A stretch of 64,000 bases of DNA from the NCBI RefSeq assembly GCF_036417845.1, contig NC_089981.1, positions 63,019,268 to 63,083,267 on the forward strand, in the 5' to 3' direction. Below the pieces are notes generated by a model. That model saw nothing but the letters and a program-made list of their open reading frames with translations, did no database searches and was not told where the DNA came from. This document shows, piece by piece, positions 1 to 12,700 of this stretch. Both the position numbers and the translations under genes were made by a program. Every line of letters starts with the position of its first letter. The first letter of the stretch is position 1. Origin of the DNA: Apteryx mantelli (Eukaryota > Chordata > Aves > Apterygiformes > Apterygidae).

Positions 1-3000
1 GCAGCCACAGGCATACCCCACAGGCCTGGAGCTGTTGGGCATGGGTCTTCCAGAGATGGGGCATGTCTGTATTGCTCCCCTGAGCATCTCTGGCTGGCTA
101 ACCTCAGTTTTTCTTCATCAGCACCCTGGCTTCTGGGAGTCTTCTTCTTATAGTGTATGTGTTTCACTCTTCATTGTCCAATGCACATGAGCACCTACCC
201 TGAATTGCATTAAGCACAAGGACAGCAGTTCTGTTGTCTCAGACAGCTCACTGTGTCATCCCGAGAAACTAAATACAGGCTTCTTGCAGAGTAGTCTAAG
301 TCCAGAGCCACAAAGAAACATTGAAAATCTTGGGAGGAGTCAGGTCACTCAATATCTTCTTGAATCTGGGAGAGTAGTACCTAAATCACTAGACAGCCTT
401 CCTCCTCAGGTAAACTGCACAAAGGGATAATGTGAAATAGATAGCTGTAGATTAATGAAGTTCTTCTAGAGCACTGAAGAGGAGATTTTACCTTGAGAAT
501 TGTAATTAGCCTTTGTATATGTTCAGTATAATCAATCCATAGCACTTTACTTTGCTAGTGGTCACAAAGTCTAATATTGGCAATATTGAGCTGTGGTAGC
601 TAATTATGCAAAGGCAAGAAGTAGAGAAAATATGTGAACCTGTACAACCCCATTTCCCAGACAAGCTCTCTCTCATCCCATTCCATTTGCTTGTCCTTTT
701 ATAGAAGTCTTATTACTATTATTTGCACTTTCCTCACAAATGCAATTAATGCCATCTACACAGTAAGGTGTTGCTGTTGCCCTTTATACAACTTCCTGAT
801 ATTTGAGAAAGAGTTTGTTATTCAGATATTAAAATAACAACACAGTTGTGAGACTTAACACCACTGGGTGATATTTCAAGCTTCACAACATTTTATGTTT
901 CTTTAGTGGTCTAATTTTCAAGGTGGCTTGATTCATTTTTGCTCCTGTATTCCCATAGCAACTGTGGCCATAAATGCCTTTTACCATTTTGGCTGGCTAA
1001 AAGACTGCAGCCTTTTTTCTAAGATGCAAGACTACATACTGGAACTGGTGGTGACATCTTTCTCATAGTGGGTAGTGATGCCTGCTAGAACTGAGCTTGC
1101 AGGCTGCCTGGAAACTAACTGATTCAAAATGCAGTGGTTTGCCAGAGCAGAGAGATGAAAAACATAATACTAAACCCTAAATTGTATACTGGCCACCCAT
1201 TGGAGTCTGGTTTTAATTCAATGCACTGGTCCTTATCTCTAAAGCCTTAAACAGGCTAAGGTTTGGCTGACTCTGAGAATATCTATTTTCTGCCTGCCAG
1301 CATGAAGGCTGCAACTGATGAATTTTTCAGACTTTTCAGCCCTAGACCAAGAGATTAAGAGGGTAGGGGCACAATACACCAGTTAGTTCTTCCCAGTTCC
1401 TGAGTAATCTCTTTTTGCCTTTTGGACTGTAATATACTAATCTGAGTTTCCCTGTTGTAGAATACGGCAGTCAAAATTCTATACATGCAGCTAGGACAGT
1501 TTTTTCTTTACTTTTCTATTAGAGAAGGCCCTTTGTTGTCACTGCTGAATGTGCTATCAGCTCTTTTTATGAAGAAGTCTGCTAGATGTTATGCTAACAA
1601 GTGTTTTTAAAATGCCTGTAATAACAGAGGCCATCTAGCAGCTCTTTTACTTCATCAAAAATCCTACCAAATGTGCACAACAAAAGGATGACTGTACTTC
1701 AAAATTTGTTTGGAGAGGGCACACAAGATTCCTTGCATGCCCTACAAATACCATACCCTTCTTCTGCAAGCAACGATACATACTAATGCAATTTGCGTCA
1801 TTTCTAGATTTCTAGACTCAGTCTCGTAACTGTTCAAGCATGTGGCTAATGTTAGTTACATCTGTAATTACAGTGGGGAAAAATGGACTTATTAACCTAA
1901 ACTACACATGCCTAAATGTTTGCAATATCAAAGCCTTAAAGAACAAGAAACTGCATATTACATTTATTTGTTGAGTTGTTTTCTTCAGGTGTTTTCAATT
2001 ACTCTTCACATGCCTACATCCTTATTTAGCATGGGTCTCATCTACAAATCCAAAGGTGTCATATGCTAAAAATGACAGCAATCACTACAGAAACCAAAAC
2101 CCAGCCAAGAACCTACATAAAGAATGATAAAGAAATGCAGTCTGATCCAAGTTCACATTTGTGTTGAACCTCTATCCACTTGACAAGTTGAAACACATTA
2201 ATATGCAGAAAAGAGGAGGGTTTGCATTAGGAATAATGTCCGCCACTCCTCCTAACAGGTTCTTTTCTACTGACTGTGCTGAAATGGATCGAGATTCCAG
2301 TAGCAACTAACCATTTCCTTCGAAGCATCCTTAAAGCTAAGTCAGCAATCTGAGATGAAACTTCTCCTCTGCACAATAGCAGATATCCACATGGATACCT
2401 TGTTAGAAGATGATAGTCCATATCACTTTGGGCTTAAGATGGAGGATTTCCACTTTTTGTGCAAAATTTTTTTTATAAATTGCTAAAGGAAGAAACTCAG
2501 TCTTATCAGTACAAGTTAGATTTCTCTCTCAACACGCTGAGGTGTTGTTTATGTCCAATAGCTGGTGTCTCAATGTCCACAGCCAGTGATGTCAGGAGAT
2601 GTAGGTAGGGGAGCAACTAGGTTGGGGAACCCTGCCAGTCTAGGTACTGAGCTGAGCATTGAACTGAATAGAGAGGGCAGTTCTGGACATTTGCATAAAA
2701 AAGGCTATACACATCTGTGGAATTTTAATAACAATTTGGATAGTACCCACAGATTTTTGGTTCATCTAGATAGCCACTGAGCAGGCTGCAGGAACTCAAT
2801 TTACAAGTCTGATTTTAGTAGTATTTTTTTCTGCCTCTAGTTTCAGTTTTGGCATCTGAACCCTCTCCTTTGTCAAGTCTAAGAACTGAATTTGGACAAT
2901 CGAAAATCCTGCTCAGTTGGTGCCTAGCCTTGAAGAAGCCTAAAATTTATGGATAAATAAGCCTTGTTATTGTTATTAAATGTCCCCGCTATATCTCATG

Positions 3001-6000
3001 AAGCTGAGCGTATACACTCTGTGCTCCCTTTAACTGGTGACAGCTGATGCTAGTCAAGTTTAACCGAAGCTGCTTTGAAAAGTTATAATCTTTTTATTTC
3101 ATTTAGCTTGAATTAATCTCCCCTAACAAGCACTCAGAATAGGCCTATTCCCTCTCATTGTGTTGGCCACAGAGCCATTGTTGTGACTCATTACTGAGAA
3201 TTCTTTTTCTGCTTAGCAAAATTGAGACAAAGGAATGCCTCATCAAGTTTTTACTGTTCTGCTGCCTTGCATTTATAAAGCTCATATGAATGGACTATAT
3301 GCAAAAATCCTACATGTAGAAGGTCACCCAATTAATAGCTAGTGCAAAGAACCATTAAGTTTGATTAATACAATCCTTTGCTTTAAACTTCTTCATCTAA
3401 AAGCTTTTTTAAATTAATAGAAGTATTTCTGAGTATAATTGCACTTAACTTATCTTAATTAGAGGAATTATGGCTCTGAGTCTTGCATTGCTATGTATAT
3501 TTAGCCCATCAAAATTTCTGAATCTATATCAGCATCAAAATATCTTTAAAAAAACAATCTTCATTGTTCCACCTTCTTGATGAAGTTGCTGTGGTTTTTT
3601 TTCCTCTCTGTCTTCTGTTGTCTTAAACTGTAAATTGTTTGGGGTGAAAATTCAGTTTTATTATATCTCTGTCCAGGATTCAGGATAACAGGTCATTGTC
3701 TTTTCTGGTGGTCACTGGTTGTTAGTATGATCACTACTCCTAATATAGCTAAGGCCATACATAAGGCAAACATAAGCCATGATGGAAGACTGCTCAGTTT
3801 CCTCCACCCAGACTGCTGCAGAAGAAGGCAAAAGGAGGAGAGGAAATGTAGTTACATGTAATGTTACTTCTCTTACTCACTTCCTCCCCTCCTTTTTCTG
3901 CACTGCTATGAAGAGAGCACAGCATGGGAGGGGACAGCTGGTGCTAGGGGAAGAGGCTGAAGAGAATACCATAAGATCTTTTCATAGCTTCGTAGAGATT
4001 ATACTTCGAAGGGATCATCAGACTTCTTGCTAAGCCAGTAAGTTCTCCATATGCAAACCACAAAATGTAATTAACCAAAGTATTTCTTTCCTTAGACTGT
4101 TTAATTCTCAGAGAGGATGAGAGGCTACCAAGCACAGCCGGTACATGAGGTTCCAATAATTTTGTAGCAGAGAAGTATTCAAGTGATCCCAGCAGGGGAA
4201 CATCACCATGTAACACAGAGGAAAATGAGGAGTTTTCGTTTTCCTGCCACTTCTGTGAGAATCCCGAGTCTGCTCATCAGGTACGGCCAGCCCTCATAAA
4301 CAAGGCTTGTCTTCTCAGTTCTTGGGTGATATGGGCCATTCCAGGCCCTGCTCTGTCTTTGCCTGTGTGTGGCCTAATGCTTTACAGGAACATGGGGAAA
4401 AAACCTTAGGATACATGTGGTCTCTCATGGGGGAAAAAAACCTTTCTGATCCTTGTCTAGACAGATTTGCTGAGAGCTAAGCTTTTCAGGGCATTTTAAA
4501 AATACATTTAACTTCTTATTTCAGTGACAAGCCATAAAGGTCACTTGAATGATCATGCAGTGCTTAACTAGCCTAACTGCCCTCACATTGATAACACAAT
4601 ATTATAATATAGTTGCTCTTTATCAGCACTAAAGCATGCTCTCTTTTATAATTATTATTTATAATTAAGGATTTGGTGAAAGAGTTATAAGGGGATGCTG
4701 ACAGCAGTTGATTCAGTAACAAACCTGAAATTGGCCATAATTGCAGTAACAAATCAATTTCACTAGGATTATTGCTACTGTAAAACTAATAGTCTGAAAG
4801 AGTAATATGTCATTAAAGGAGGCTCTGTGTCAGAGCTTAGTAAGAGTAGGAATTTAGAATGTAAAACAGAAATAGGATTTCTGATAAAAATGAGATAAAA
4901 AGTCTCCCAAGGTGAAAACAATCAAAGAACAAATAAAGACTAATAAAAAGAAAACTTGATCATATTTTGAGGCTGATGAGAAAACACCAATCAGCAAGCA
5001 TATTACCACACAAAATTGGCAAACTGAATTCCCAAAGCATTCACAATGTCAATAAGTTCCCTGCTCTTTCAGTACTGTGGGAGCTGTGTTTTCACGTCAT
5101 TAATGGAAGAACAAGGGAGACTTCTGCAGTGAAACCACAATGAAACAGTAAGTGTGGCTCTTTCAGCTGGTCTAACTGAAACAATTAAAATGAATGTCAG
5201 GGTCAATTGGTGCAATAGTCAAGCAATAGCTTCAAAACATCTAACTGTTCCACACAAGTCTTTTCAGCACTGTTTCTGTAGTGCCAGGACAGTAGTGGCT
5301 TCTGCACACTAAATCATCTGTAAATCATTTGGTCAATTTTGGACACCAGAGATATATAACTTTTGCCTTCAAGAAACCAGTCTCTAAAAAATGAGAGGTG
5401 GCTGGTCAAAGAACAGCTTAATCATGTTTCTTTGCTTGCATCCTGACTGAGGAAATGGGGAAAAACACATGACTAAATTCTTTATTCAGCTATACTCCTT
5501 TCCATGTTACCCGGGCAACACCGGACACCGAAGGCTTTCCTGCAATGTAGAGGTTTGTCAATATGTCAGAAGGATGAGGGATGAACCAAGGTGGCACTTC
5601 CATGACAATGATGCTACGTTTCACAGGTCTGTTTTCCTGCTGTCCTGTAGAATATAGAGTACACTTCAATGCCTATCAGCTAATAGGGGGTGGGAGGGAA
5701 AATCCTTGTGGAATAAATTTCTTGGTCTCTAAGAGACAATAAATCCTCCCGCATCTATGCATATACCCAGAAAATCTTGAAGATCACAAAGGTCTTTTTC
5801 TTACAAGCTGGGAGTTAAACAGAGACTATTTACTATATCTATCTTTAAATATCTGGGAGGTGCTGACACATGTTGGTTTGTAATGATGATGGTTTGTATA
5901 TATTAAATAGACTAAATAGCTCATATTGAAGATGAAATTCTTATTAGTAAGGCATTAGTTTCAGACAAGCACAACAAGGGATATCTTAAGATGTTTTTGT

Positions 6001-8820
6001 ACCTACATGTGAATGCAAATCACACTTTGGAGGATTATTTACTGCTCTTCTCATGAGAAAGGAAATAAATGCATGCAGACTATAAAATCATAGAGTAAAA
6101 TCAAAGCCAAAAAAAAAGGGACTGGTTATATAAAAGTACACGCATAGAGCACAACTTGGGGGGAACTGGGAACCCGCTACTACAGAGTTCAGCTACTTCA
6201 TAACCAACTTGATTAAACTTCAAGGTAGAAAGGAGAAAGAAGGTAAATGGCTGTTGCTGTGAAATCCATTTCCCTTTTACTTTATTCATAACTTTTTGAA
6301 GAATGACCCTGCATATCCTTAGCTGTTATTACAACACATATCCTCCTATCTCGCCAGACCCTATTTCTATGCATCTTAAAATGCTGTCACTGAGAGCTTA
6401 TCATCCAGTCCAGCTCAAAACAAGGTCCACAAATAACAAGAATACAGGACTAAAACTACACAGGTGCAAAGAATAGGTTGCAGTTTTAAGAGGCTTAAAA
6501 TTTTGACAGAACCTGCAGATGAAATCCTGCTTTCATCCTTGAGCCATGATTTCGGGAAATGTTGCAACTACCTCCACCATGGGTTGTTTTTTTTTTGAAT
6601 GAGTGGCAATGCAGGGAAAAGATGGAGAGCTCCCGGCTCTCTTGGAAGCTGGTGTAAGCCGTAACTGCTGAAAAGCTCTGAACAGAAATCTTGGATCCTG
6701 GCAGAAGAGAGACCAAATGGATTCACTGGGTCTTGAACAGTATAGTTGCAGAAAGAAACAGTGTTATTTGACAACGAGCTTTAATCAAGCAGACCTGAAT
6801 CAATCTGAACCGCATAATCTAGTAATTCTTCTGCTGTGGAATTTTAGCAGAGTACACAAGAATTAGACTTACATTGGAGAGCTCAGATAGACCTGTTGGG
6901 TTACAGATGGCTGGAGAGAATTTTATTCATTAAGATGCCAAGTACTGACTTGCCTCTGACTTGCCACTAGCCCAGCAGGAATCAATCAATCAGTGTATAC
7001 CATATGTGGATGATACTGAAGACAGTTATTTCTCTACAGATGTGTATGCCTTAAAATAGTGATGCTGCATCTTTAAGGCTGGTGTTCAGTTTCACAATCC
7101 AAAACAGCTAAAAATAGAATCCAAATAACACAAGTTTCAGACGATATGTTTTGCAAATCAGGTGTTAGCAGCTTATGAGAAATTAAATGATGAGCTGGGT
7201 TTTTGGAACAGTCTCCTGGGAGCAATTTTACCTCTATTTTGTGGAAGTTTTGTGGGTTTTGGGGGGTTTTTTTGAGATGAAAGGACAGGAGTTTTAAAAT
7301 TATCACATCATATAAATGTCAGCAGTATCCAATATTGCCTTGTTCATTTTTCTGTTCACATCAGAAAATGAGTCTGATGATGCTTTGATTTAAGTCAATG
7401 GAATTGTTCCCATTCAATTTTATCCTAAAGCTGCAGTGGGATTTGCTAGTGATGTAATGTCAAAGCTGGTGCAAGTAATGAACCTAAGGGTTTTTATGAT
7501 ACACAGTCAATAATGAGCATTTTCCTTTAGTTTTTCTGGAAGGCTTTATTTCAAAATCAGGAGAATATTACAATATCAAATACATATTTTGGAAGGACCA
7601 GTCCTACAGCTAAACTTTCAAAAATTGTTTCAGGCTGCCTTCTATGGCATTAGGTGATACCTGAAGTGCATAGAGGTGGCAGAATCAGACCTGATACAAG
7701 CAAGAGGCACCAGTAATAAAAGGAAACAGATAAAGTGCATTCAAAAGGCAAAAAAGCACCAAGCAATGATTTCAGAAAATCCCCTCCACCCTGGTCTTCT
7801 GTAGCTAGTATTAAATAAAAATCTGCTTTAGCTGATCAACTCTAATTCATGTCTGAAAATAATTCTGTCTATCCCAGAGCATGACAATGATAATGAGATG
7901 AATTCTGCAGCTTTAATCCACTGTGACTGGCAAGGAGACAAATCTCTGAACCCTTCTCTCTGTCAGGCCACAAGGATCATGCCCACTGTCATCTAAAACT
8001 GCTCCAAAAATGAGCGTGGAGATGCAGAGGGGAAGGAACTGCATTCACAGCTGTTTTTCACTGCTATTAATGATACTATCTAGTTAAGAATCATCTCCAT
8101 ACATTTTCCCCTACATTTACAGATAGCTCTTCAGTTTATTAAATCCAGAAGAACTGCAATGTACTGTACACCATCTATGTCTTTCTAATATAATTAAACA
8201 ACTCCCTCTTTATAGTCATGGTTTTATCATCTGATTCTCATGTACAAGCACAGTGTGATATTTGTATTTCAGTACAGGGAATGCTGTTCTTTCTTCCTCC
8301 ACAGTGTCCTCTGAGTGAAATCCTGGCTTCACTTAACTGAGTGGAAGATTTACCACAGCTGGACCAGCATATCATACTTTCTGTCTTGAGTATTTTAAAA
8401 TCATGACAATCTTTTAGTCATTGTAGATTTTATAACAGAAAAAAAGTAACCAAATCTAGATTTATTTCCCTTCTGTTGCACAGGAGTGCTTGTGTGAATC
8501 CTAAAAAATGATAAAACAAACCAAAAACAATGAGCGTGATCTAAATACAGCTGGCATGTCTGTTTGTATTTTAAAAATCAGAGCTATCTCGCAATTCTCA
8601 GCTCCTACATAGCTCTGCTGATGTCTGAGCTCCAGGGAAAAAAGTACAACAATTTTGGTCATGCTTACAAAACATGCAGAAAAAGAGCTCTGCTCTCACA
8701 ATCCAAGCCTTTCCATTTCACCTAGAGCTTAGAAACTAGGCAGCAGAGTCATCTAGTAGCTATGAGCAGGAACCGCTGGCTACTAAGATGCAGGCTGACA
8801 TGCCAGACATGCCCATGGCT
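1..8820. other. Gene-free AT-rich spacer
   Basis: I see no credible gene here. Open frames are short (under about 90 codons), overlap on both strands and show no recognisable domain. One short inverted repeat near 7389-7412 resembles the hairpin repeats noted elsewhere in the window. A 64-codon frame at 2227-2421 on the - strand is the only one whose composition looks slightly coding-like; it is treated under findings. In the human genome the region upstream of SSTR1 holds TTC6 and FOXA1, but I cannot recognise exons of either. Confidence 0.6.
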
Positions 8821-8853
8821 TAGGCACTTAACTCAGCGGGAGTGAGGTGCCTA
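8821..8853. repeat. Short hairpin repeat (TAGGCACTTAACTC arms)
   Basis: Arms TAGGCACTTAACTC (8821-8834) and GAGTGAGGTGCCTA (8840-8853) are inverted copies matching at 12 of 14 positions around a 5-base loop. The following bases (CTAAATACCCTCCAGGGCTCAG) continue the similarity I remember to an old palindromic repeat widespread in birds, turtles and crocodilians. The hairpin is directly visible; the family assignment is from memory. Confidence 0.5.
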
Positions 8854-9446
8854 AATACCCTCCAGGGCTCAGCTCTTAGACCCTGCAGTAATGGTTGCCT
8901 TTATCCTTTCAGACACTGAAAGATTAGGTTATGTACATCTATTCCTAAGGCTGCTGACACACTGCAGTTATTTGTTTTCTCAGTTATTCATGTGCTTGAT
9001 CTCAGAGGCCACCTTATAAAAGACTTTGGGGGAGATGAGGGTGTAGCATCCTATGGACAAGCAGGTTTCACAAGATGAGAAACATGTTAAATATATGCTT
9101 TTACCTAAAATGAATTAGGTCCAGGAGTACAAAACCCACAAACCACTTGGCATGAAATAGAGAATGGTTCAAGATACTGGGGAAGAAAAGATGCAGAGGG
9201 TGAGACCAAAACAGCAAAACAGATAGAAATGAAGGAAACTAAATCTGCATGGTCTTGTCTTATTTCTCAACATACACTATTTGAAAGATTGAGGGAGATA
9301 GAGAAGGTCTCCCACCTCTTGAATGGATGCTAACAAACTTCCTGCTCAAAACAGTGTTCCTTATGCATAAAAACCAAGGATCTCCCTTTAATATCTGTTG
9401 ATGAAGGTGAGTGAAGTGGTGCCTGAAAAACCATAATTAGGCACTC
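8854..9446. other. Spacer, nothing recognised
   Basis: Unremarkable AT-rich sequence between the hairpin repeat and the terminal-inverted-repeat element. No gene, RNA or repeat was recognised. Confidence 0.5.
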
Positions 9447-9796
9447 AGGGTATGTTTACATTAGCATTTTAATTTGGATCAGGCATGTGCTTTCCAAGCA
9501 AATCTAACATCCCTATTTACTGCTCTTTCCTTCACACTGTGGAGTGGTCTCAGAACGCAGCAACTGAATCCCTTTCAGATGAAAGTAACCCGCAATATGT
9601 GCCCCAGGAGCATACCTAGTGTACTTCAGCTGCAAATGGGCATTCAGGCCCTGGGACCAAATTAGTGTTAGTCCACAGTTTAAAAGAATATGTAGAGTAT
9701 ATAGAGAGTGTAGACAACCTTACCTCAGCACCAACTCTTTCACTCTGCGTATCTGCTCTTATTGGTCTGCACTACTTGCTAATGTAGACTTAGCCT
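9447..9796. mobile_element. 350-bp element with 20-bp terminal inverted repeats (MITE-like)
   Basis: The left end AGGGTATGTTTACATTAGCA (9447-9466) and the right end TGCTAATGTAGACTTAGCCT (9777-9796) are inverted repeats matching at 17 of 20 positions, including ten consecutive inner bases. The interior has no transposase-like frame, so this is a non-autonomous DNA element if it is one. The GTCTACA-type terminus is one I recall from old reptile and bird repeats. No clear target-site duplication is visible, which fits a decayed copy. The family is not assigned. Confidence 0.55.
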
Positions 9797-12700
9797 CAGA
9801 TACCACTTTTCTGTAAATGTCAGCAAATGCTGATAATGTGAAAGAGGCTACTAAAGTGGTTCTGGCTTTAGCCGACAAAGGGAGAGAAAGAAGAGAGCAA
9901 GAGGCAGAGGCAGGGGAGTCCTATCAGCATGGTTAGCAGAGAGATTAGCAGAGCGATGCTCTAAGTTTCTCAGACAACTGGGAGTGGAAAGATGCTGGCT
10001 CTTTCCCACTTCCAAAGGGCAAGGTCTGAGGGGATCCAAAAAGTGTGAGAGTCTTTATTAATTCAGGAAGGTAAATATGGATGCTGCCTATAACATTTTA
10101 TTTCTTTGCATATGCTCTTGTTAATGCAAGATCGTAGGGCTGAATAGCGTCCAATCAAATGCTTCTGCTTAAAAACTTCCTTCTTTCCTGTATTTCTTCT
10201 GTATATTATCACACAAAGCTTGCATTCTGAGATGAAAGGATGACATGAGGTCCATTATTGACTGGGACACAAAGATTAAACAACTGTTTATCATCCCTGC
10301 CTGCTTCATGACCTTCACCTAGTCAGATAGTTTTGAATACTGCAAAATGGCTTTCCTGTCTGAGAATTACAGATAAATAAGATAGTAGATAGAAGATAGC
10401 AAGAAGGAAGTAAACAACAATTAGTATTTCTTGTGTCAAAAGAAAATGAGATGCATAGATCAGTGAAATCAATAACGAATAGCTTGGGTTTTAAATAGAG
10501 GTGGAAAAAAAAAAAGAACAAGTTAGAGACTGACGCTCAACTTTTACAAACTGTTTGGGGAAATGACCAATAGTAGCTTCAGTCAAGACATGCAGATGAG
10601 TTTTCAGCCTACATGGAGACTCCTTTGACCCTAGTCGGGACTATGACTCTGTGACGTGAACGTACATGTTACATATCCTGAAACACTCTGCAGGCTCCAG
10701 GTGGTCTATCAGTGCATGAAGACTCAAAGAATGTGTTGAACTAGTGCCAAGTTTAGCACTGGGGCATCTGCAAGTGGCCAGGTTTCAATTCAGAAGAGAG
10801 GTAACCCTTGAAATATTTTTATTGTGGTGGTCTTTTGGGATTTTCTGTTTGTTTCTTAGAGGTTGGAAGTTTTCCTAATATACTAAGCATGGGTGATTAG
10901 TCCAATAAATCTATTTTACAACTGTATTTGTTTAGTTGTAAATTTGTACTTTAAAAAGGTATTTTAAGCTATTAAGCTCTATTTTAAAAATAATTGGCCT
11001 TTGTTTTTTGTTTTTTTTCTGGTTGTTTAAAATATTAAACCGAAGTCCTTAAGCGTAATAAAACTTGCAAAATAAAACAAAAAATTCTTTGACCATGTCA
11101 GATAGGAAGGATTGCCTTCTGTTCTACTGCATAATGTAACATCAAGGACTACAGAAAATACCTTAATTGGAGGGAGATTTGGAAGTGGAGATTTTCTGCC
11201 ACATCATGGTATCTTCTGATTCATATTTTCTAGCAGTTAATTGGCTCAATACACTAGCAGAATATATGTTAAAGCATGTTACATATATGTTGACACAATT
11301 GCTCTCATTTTTATAAGCTACATAACTTTCAGAATCGCTTAACGAGAACCATTTACATAAGTGAATAGAAGAACTATAAAAGAGGAGATTTTGTTCAAGT
11401 GAGATTGAATGAAAGTTATGCAAATGCTAAAGGAAAGATAAGTTACTAAATTCAACACCATATCCTCAGTACAGACACTTCCAGTGTAAAAGTTCAGGGA
11501 GAAGATGTTTCTATCATAAACAATGAAACTTTTTTCCCAAATGCACTTTTAATCATATTCAGAGGCTGTTGATCTTTGATGTTTTACTTAACTTCAGTAT
11601 CTTAATTTACAAAATCATGTGGACATTTTAAATACATTCAAAAAGCACTGCATCTTCCTTCTATTGTCTCTTAGAGGAGCAGAGACTGAAGTTCCCCATT
11701 AAAAAAATTCTCAGTGTGAACTCATCTTCAGGTTTAAAAGAAGAATAGAAATCGTTAGGATATTTAGAATTTAGGTGCCTGTACACGGTAAGATAGTATG
11801 TTAAGAGTTTTGCTGGAATGGAAATTTTAAAAATTATCCTTAAGTTTGTCATCAGTAGAGATGCTGTATTTACAAATCATGTATCTGCAAAGATCCTCAA
11901 TGAATGGAAAATTCTATTTATATAGTTTTAGAGTCTTTGAGGCAATATTTTCTTAGTATTTTAGTTAAAAAAACAGGAGAGCATAGCCTATTTCATGAAA
12001 CATATTTGGATATACTGACAATTATGTATTCACCATTGATTTTCCAGTACTTCACACCACAACTAGTTAATTGTATGTCATTTATAAGATCATAATGGCA
12101 TCTTTGTATATCCATTTTGCCCAGTGTAAGTAGCTACACAAAGTGCAGGGCATCAGAACACCGTAGAAAACTGAGATAAAGAAAAAAAAAATCTGAAACA
12201 TGTTCAGTGAATGTTAGATGTAGATATATACTGTGCCCCAAATGTTGAGCTGTCTTCAGAGATGTACAAGTGCCGTAGATAACCGACGGTAATTGTAGGA
12301 TTCTGCTTTTTTTCAATTAATCTTCTTTCTCCTGCTGATGGACATGAACTCCAAACAACACAGACTAGTTCAGTGCTGTCACTGTATGATGTGTACTGCT
12401 ACTTCTGTTGTTCATAGCTGTATTTCCTTTTAATTGTTCATTTTCATTTCCACCATAAAAGTAGCTTCTCATTGCTCCTGAGTACAAAGAAACAATTAAT
12501 TACCTATGAGATTTTGATGAGGCATCAATTTTTAACAAGACTCACAATGAATTAAATGATTGTTTGCTATATAATATGTTTCAGGAGGTTGAGGAAGGAG
12601 TTATCCATCAGGAAGATCTATACCATTTATTCATATGACCTTTAAATGAAACCCTCACATATTCAGAACTCTTTCCACAAACCAAATGAAGTAAGTAATA

